64,000 bases of DNA, taken from NCBI GenBank assembly GCA_030267565.1, contig BRXU01000007.1, positions 2,356,001 through 2,420,000 of the forward strand, read 5' to 3'. Both the position numbers and the translations under genes were made by a program. The first letter of the stretch is position 1. Each line of letters begins with the position of its first letter. The stretch comes from Pleodorina starrii (lineage: Eukaryota; Chlorophyta; Chlorophyceae; Chlamydomonadales; Volvocaceae). Of the stretch, positions 58,201 through 64,000 are shown piece after piece. The notes below the pieces were generated by a model. The model did not search any database and had not been told where the DNA came from. It saw only the letters and a program-made list of their open reading frames with translations.

Positions 58201-61200
58201 CGCCCTCGCGTCCGCCGTCGCCAGCGGCGGCACCGCAGTCGCCGCCGGCGGTGGCGGTGGCGGCGGCACCTCCGGCTCCGCCGGCGTCGCCGCCGCGGCG
58301 GCGCTGGGCCCACCGCGTGCGTTGGACACAGCCGCGGCGACGGCGGCAGCGGCGGCGGCAGCGGCGGCTAGCACGCCCATCGCCATCCCGTCGCCTGGCG
58401 GCGGGGCGGCGCACCGCTGGAGGATCTCTCGCACACGTTCTGCCAGCATCGGCGCCGCCGCGGGCGGGTCCTTCTCGCGAGTTCTCACGTTCGCATCGTC
58501 TCTGCGCAACGCGCCGGTCGCAACACAGCTCCTGGCGGACGCCAGCCGGCCCGGCGGCGGCGCCGGCGGCGGCGGAAGCGGCCTGGCGGCCTCATGCAAG
58601 CCGCTGTTGGCGTCTCCGCCGACCGCAGGCGGCGCCGCTGCAGGCTGGGAGGGGCTGCAGCGGCCGGAGTGCCAGCAGGCGGCGCCGATCGTGCGGGGCC
58701 CCGGCCGGCTGCTGCGGCCGCCGCAGCAACTGGCGGATGGCAGACAGGAGGCCAGCACCCAGCCAGCGACGGGCCGTTTCTCACTCCAGATCCTGCCATC
58801 TAACACGGCCGGTGCCGGTCCTGCAGGTGGTGCCGATGCCGCAGTCACTGCCAACGCCGGGGATGCCGTGCGTGGCGCTGACACGGGCGTGATGTGGGGA
58901 TCTGTTGCCCCGACTTGGCTGCCAACTGCCCAACAACCTCAGCCGCAGCAGCCTGCACAAGCGCCTGTGCTTGCTCAGCAGCAGGGCTGTGGCGATGGCG
59001 GTGGTGAGGGGCTGCCTGCCGGGCCGGCGCCGTGCGGTCAATCCGGCGGCTCATCGCCTCCGGTCGGACCCGGCCCCGAGTTGCCGACTGTGGACTGGCC
59101 GGTCGGGCTCGACAGCTCCTCCTCTTCTGCGTCTTCGGAGGGCGGGTGTGCCGATGACACGGTGGCAAGGGCTGTGGATGCCGATGCGCAGCGGCAGTCG
59201 AGGCAGCCGCAGGACCGGCCGCAGCAGGATCCGGAGCAGCAGCAGCAGCTGAGCGTGCGGCAGCCGGCGTCATTGTTGCAGTCGTCTGGTTCCGAAGGGG
59301 TTCCGGGCGGCGGCACGACACCGCAGGGCGAGTGCTGGCATGAGGTGTGGGCGACGCGGGCGGTGGACCCGGTGACGGGAGAGGAGGTGCTGGTGCTGGC
59401 GCAGGTGCGTGAGTGCGACATGACGTGGCGTGGGTGGGCAGGGAGGTGTGTGGGGGAGGTCGTTCAAGCGTATACGGTATACCTATTGGGCCCTAAAGGG
59501 TGCTTTGACCGTATAGTCGACCCGGGTGCGCAAATGTGCAATGGGCACCGCGGGGACTGCGGGGGACGCACCGATCCGCCAATACGTGTTCTTCCTGTCC
59601 TGCATGCCACAAATGCCGTATACCCCGCACATCCCGTACATGCCGTACACAGCACGACATCTCCGCCAAGGTGGTTGCTGAGCGGCACCTGGCTCTTGTG
59701 ATGGAGGCGGAGCACCGGCTGTTGGAGCAGCTCTTTCCGAAACACATCCTCACACACGTCACGGAGGAGTGGATTGCGGAGGCGGAGCGGGGGGCTGCAG
59801 GAGGCGCGGAGGCGGCCAGGAGTACTGCTGTCGCGGCCGCGCTGCCGACTCCCGTCAAGAGCGCGCGCTGGCGGCCTGTGATCCGGGACTGCAACAGCTT
59901 GGCAACCTGGCACCCTGAGGTGGGTGTGCGGCGTACCGTACATGCACGGCACCTGCAGCGGAAATATGTTTGCAGCATGCCGCATTTGTTCCTGCACTGC
60001 TGCCTCCGCTGCGCTTTGCCCTGCCCTCGTAAGGTAGGGCAGAGTAGGGCTGGGTTGGAAAGCGCGTGGATGGATGGATGGATGGATGGATGGCACCCTA
60101 CCTCGACCGCCTCAACTTACTGCCCCTCCACCTACACGCACGTTTTCCTGCACGTGCTTGGCTGCAGGTAACGCTGCTCTTTGCGGACATCAAAGGTGAG
60201 TGACAGCGAAACAGTAAACAGATTTCCAAACCCTTAAGTTTGCACCCCTCCATCTCTCAAGTATGCACGGACGTAGCATTGCTGTCCTGAGCGCGCGAGT
60301 GAGCGAGCGTGTACGGTATACGATCTCACCGCCAACCACCGCTCCCCTTCTTTCTTTTCTGCCTGCTTCCCCTCCCTCCCGGCATGCTCTCCCTTGCCCG
60401 GCTGCCTATCGCCTGGCCCCCTTGCCCATGCGCTTCCCTTCTGCCCCCCGCTCCCGTCCCCACCTCCTCCACCGTCCCTCCGCTGCTGTTTCTTTTTTGT
60501 TGCCCCCGCTCCCGCTCCCCCTCCCTCCCCCAGGCTTCACGCCCATGTGCAAGCAGGTGACCCCCCGCGAGGTCATGACCATGCTCAACCAGCTGTTCAG
60601 CAGGTTCGATGCAATGCTGGACAAGTTCGGGGTGTTCAAGGTGGGGAGATGGGGGGTGGGTGTGGGCATATGGGCATGGAGAGGGGGGCTGGGAACAAGG
60701 CACTTACAAGGCAGGTTGGAGAGGTAACTGGGGGCAGCTAGCGAGCGCTGGGGACGGAGCCGTGCGAACGTCTGGGGTTTGCGGCACGGCAGATAGCTCG
60801 CGACATAAAGCGTTACGGAAAAAGGACGGTCACGATGCGTGGTGCGACACGGCTATGTGGTTCAAGGAATGCTTAAGGATAGCTGCTGGTCGGCCTGGCG
60901 CTCATGTACAACAAGCCGTTGATGCGGTCATTGCTGGCGGCCATTCCGTGACTGTGGCTTTGGCACTCTCCTTGCCTGCCCCTGATCTCCAAAACCCGCC
61001 CTCCCTGCTCTCCCATCCGCCCTCTCCTGCTCTCCCATCCTGCGCTCTCCCCCACCCGCCCAGGTGGAGACCATCGGCGACTGCTACTTTGTGGCTGGCG
61101 GGTTGATCCAGGAGGACGAGGACGGAATGGCGGCGGTGCGGGACGGGGACAGCAGGGGCGACCCGCTGCACGCGCACAAGGTGTTCATGTTCGCAAAGGT

Positions 61201-62502
61201 GGGCGGAGCCAGGGAGGGAGGCAGCCAGGCAGGCAGGGGATGCAGAAGCGGTGCAGGAGCATGGAAGTTAGCGACCGGCAACGCTGGTGGCGGTTGCGGC
61301 ACCGATGGGGGCCATGGCCGTTCTTGACGAATTTGGCTTTTCTCTTCAAGTCGCCCATCGTCCACGTTTCCCTTTTCTTCCCTGTTGTCTGCTCCGCCGC
61401 GTTGCCCGCCCCTTATGCCCTGCCTCTTTCCCCCCGCCCCTCCGTCCTCCAGGCCATGCTCGCCGCCGCCCGCGAGGTGCGCATGCCGTCCAGCGGTGAG
61501 CCCGTCCAGATCCGCATCGGCATCAGCAGCGGCCCCGTGGTCAGCGGAGTGGTGGGCACCCGCATGCCGCGATTCTGCCTCTTCGGAGACACAGTCAACA
61601 CGTGAGTGGCGCGGTGGGCGGTGCGGGGTGCGATGTGTCGACGTCAAAACAGAGCTTAGAAAGTTTAGAAAGTTCAGAAAGATTAGAAGTTGCGGTCGCA
61701 GTCAACGGAAGGGAAGGGGGCTCCCCTTCTGTGACTCTGATGTTACCGGTGGCTCGGACTTCATGGCTTGATTTTGGTTCATTTGGGCCCCGCACTACAA
61801 GAACCATGCCGCCCATGCTCGTTGCCCGTACATGTCGTACTCCTCAGGACGAGCCGCATGGAGAGCACCGGCCAGCCGGGGGCAATCCACGCCAGCGAGT
61901 CCGCTTACGCACTGCTCAAGTCGGAGGCGTGGGAGGCCACGGGCGGGATAGAGGTCAAAGGTGGGGCGGGCGGCAGAGGCAGAGGCAGGGTGGGCGGCCA
62001 GGCGCACAGGGCGATTAGGAGGAAGCGCTTGCTGGGATTCGGCACTGGGGCCCATGCGACCCAAAATACCCTGCCCCGCCTGCTTCCCTGCATTTTCCCC
62101 ATGCCGCGGCGACCACCCCATCAGCCTCTGTAATAACAACAATAACAACAACAACAACAACAACAACCCAATCGTGCTGTGAACCGGCCGCCGCACCTTC
62201 CATGCGCCTATGTCGCACCTTCGCTGCGACATCGTCTTGTTTTACCTCCCCTGCGGCCACGCAAATCCATCCCGCCAGGCAAGGGCCTCATGCAAACCTA
62301 CCTCTGGCGTCCGCAACATGAAGAGGACGGGGCCGAAGGCGCTCCGCGCTGTCTGCCGGCTTCGGCCGAAGAGGCGGCCAAAGCGCTGATGCAGGCGGTT
62401 GGCAGCGCGCGGCGAGCCAGCGCTGCCGCCGCCACTGCCACCGGCGGCAGCGGCGACGACATTGTGGGCAGGAGGACGCTCGGCATGGGCCCGTTGGCGT
62501 AG
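55262..62502 (+). CDS. PAS-linked class III guanylyl cyclase, copy B
   Basis: Eleven exons, same phases as copy A, join to 1,353 residues: 55262-55582, 55927-56185, 56737-57486, 57696-59404, 59653-59919, 60168-60195, 60534-60640, 61064-61198, 61453-61601, 61848-61960, 62279-62502. PAS first half at about 115-193 ([20 protein letters not shown], then GGRWKGIVRVP); second half at about 990-1025 ([20 protein letters not shown]) after a ~790-residue low-complexity insertion. Catalytic residues are all present: Asp1109, Glu1149, Asp1153, Cys1234, Asn1241, Arg1245, again the guanylyl pattern. The N-terminus ([12 protein letters not shown]) resembles copy A ([13 protein letters not shown]). The C-terminal tail is short and unrelated to that of A. 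The start is the first ATG in a frame open to the first donor. Confidence 0.9.
60067..60092. repeat. (GGAT)n microsatellite
   Basis: Six TGGA/GGAT units in the cyclase B intron 59920-60167; absent from the equivalent intron of copy A. Confidence 0.95.
62131..62167. repeat. (CAA)n microsatellite
   Basis: About twelve AAC/CAA units with two TAA interruptions in the last intron of cyclase B. Confidence 0.95.
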
Positions 62503-64000
62503 ACGAGGGCACGGCGGCGGCGGCGGCGGCTCGGAACAGAGGGGCGGCGTCTTGAGAGGTGACAGCGTCTTACTCGTCAGACGTGGGGTCGCAAGAGCGG
62601 AGCGAGGAAGGAATGGGGTTATGGCTACGTGGCCAGGGCGACGAAAGCGTCGCCGAGCGTTGCGTCGCGGCCGCGTGTATGAGCGTGGCTCAGCTTGCGG
62701 CTGCTGATCGGCGGGCGCTTTTTTTGGCATTTGCAGCATTGAGCGTTGCGGCTGAAAGGGAATGTCCGTTGGGCAAGCGACAGAGCGAGCAGGACGCATT
62801 TACTACAATATCATTTGTTCCATTTACACGAATGCTACGATTGATTCCATACGGAGGCGCGCAAGGTGTCGACAAATGCTGCGAGACGGAAGCACGGACT
62901 GGTGTGTGGAGTTCTGTGGTTTATCACTTCCTACCGGATGCTTAGCAATTGCTGATCGGAGCCGCCCGCTGCAGGCGGCAGGGAAAGGCGACAGGAGCTG
63001 CCGCCTTTCCCAGGTGACTAAGCGCATCACTAATGCCAGTCGCCCCGTTTTGTTGCTGGCTTCCAATCCGTAACACGCCGACAATTGTGTGATTACAGAT
63101 ACTCCAGAGTAAGCTTCCAATTTTACAAATTTTACAAGGAGGCCTTCACGAGCGCATGCGAGAGGTGCACTACTGGTTATAAGGGCATACCACTTCACAG
63201 GGATTTGTTTAATTGGTCCATACGTATCTTCTGCATGTGGGTGCCTGGGGCTCAGCCGTTGTCGAGCGGCCGGGCCAGCCCTCCCAGTCACTGCCAGCAC
63301 CAAACGGTGCATCTGGCAGCACAAAGTGCATCAAGCATCGCAAAAGTGGGCCATTTTGAGGTCCGGTTCCGGCGTCTGGGCTGTGCATTTGCCAACGTGC
63401 GATTCGGCATCTGGGCGTCTCGGCATCGATTGGCCTGTTAGCCTGGCGAGCGCCTTCCCGTGTCGGCAATCGCACCTTCCCTGGAGGATGCTCCTTGCAC
63501 CAGCCCGCGGGGAACGCACCGCGTGAGCTCCGGCTCGTGTGTGGTCCCCGGGATGTGGTTCACGTCACCTCTCATCACTCGCCTTCACGGCCTTCGTGTA
63601 CCGTTTGTATATGCCATAAAATGTTTGAGGGTCTGTGTTGCGCTCGCTTACTCTCTGTCTGCGTTGGATTTTGTGTGTGGTGATGTGGTGTGTGTGTGTG
63701 GTTGTGTGCGGCCTGCCTGGGCGGCCCGACGTGCGTGCGCCTGCGGCCGGGCAGGGTTGGGCCCGCACACGAGCATTCGGGTACACGTACATACAAACGT
63801 GTCGGGGCACTGACACGTCGCATACAGCATGAGAGGGCGTTTGGGGGAGGGCATCTTCCAGGGATGCGCATCCCATACGAGGGCGTTTCAAGTCGAGGCC
63901 GTTCATCTATACGCCTAAGCCTCGGGGCTGCTTCATGCGTGGGTTGTCGCACGGACGTCCTGCCTGCCATTATCGTTTCATTCCGCCACTGCATCCAAAT
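62503..64000. other. 3' flank of cyclase B; no gene seen
   Basis: No TGTAA was found close downstream of the stop, so the 3' end is undefined. A GT-rich tract occurs at about 63672-63705. Open frames here lack motifs and splice support. Confidence 0.5.

Noticed and set aside
1..64000. CRISPR arrays, prokaryotic operons, tRNA or rRNA genes
   Set aside because: The tandem repeats present have no unique spacers, the genes are spliced and monocistronic, and no cloverleaf or rRNA core motif was noticed. A tRNAscan-type search would be needed to exclude a tRNA fully.

Overview
The window is nuclear DNA from a GC-rich, intron-dense green alga, most likely a volvocine or other chlamydomonadalean. 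The evidence is: many short exons separated by GT-AG introns, dinucleotide and minisatellite arrays in the introns, TGTAA polyadenylation signals, Ala/Gly/Pro-rich low-complexity stretches inside proteins, and a PAS-linked guanylyl cyclase architecture typical of these algae. I see no prokaryotic operon, CRISPR array, rRNA or tRNA. All gene models were built by hand from splice sites and reading-frame continuity; no search was run.

Layout. (1) 1-13835, minus strand: most of a 34-exon gene, open at the left edge, for a giant coiled-coil protein with an N-terminal MSP/ASH-like beta domain. (2) 13836-15354: spacer with no supportable gene. (3) 15355-22419: a nested transposon complex. Its outer part is an element with about 0.9 kb inverted arms. 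Inside lies a 4.5 kb block bounded at both ends by CACTA-type terminal inverted repeats and a 3-bp target duplication, made of one long and one internally deleted CACTA element flanking a broken IS630/Tc1-mariner-type transposase gene. (4) 23008-27782, plus strand: a LARGE-like family GT49 glycosyltransferase. (5) 30239-35610, minus strand: a TKL-type protein kinase with an N-terminal membrane segment. It is transcribed divergently from (6) 35949-40059, plus strand: a SET-domain protein of the Rubisco-LSMT/SETD3-SETD6 type. (7) 40060-42334: spacer with a 723-bp TA-flanked inverted-repeat element. (8) 42335-50339 and 55262-62502, plus strand: two tandem class III guanylyl cyclase genes, A and B, separated by 4.9 kb of repeat-rich spacer. 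(9) 62503-64000: spacer with no supportable gene.

The genes do not form one pathway. Two are signalling enzymes (a probable cGMP-producing pair and a membrane kinase), one is a secretory-pathway glycosyltransferase, one a protein methyltransferase and one a structural protein that could be centriolar or ciliary. The two strongest observations are the macrotransposon-like CACTA block, whose empty target site survives in a paralogous repeat in the same window, and the cyclase pair, whose catalytic exons are nearly identical at the DNA level while their N-terminal thousand residues have diverged almost beyond alignment.
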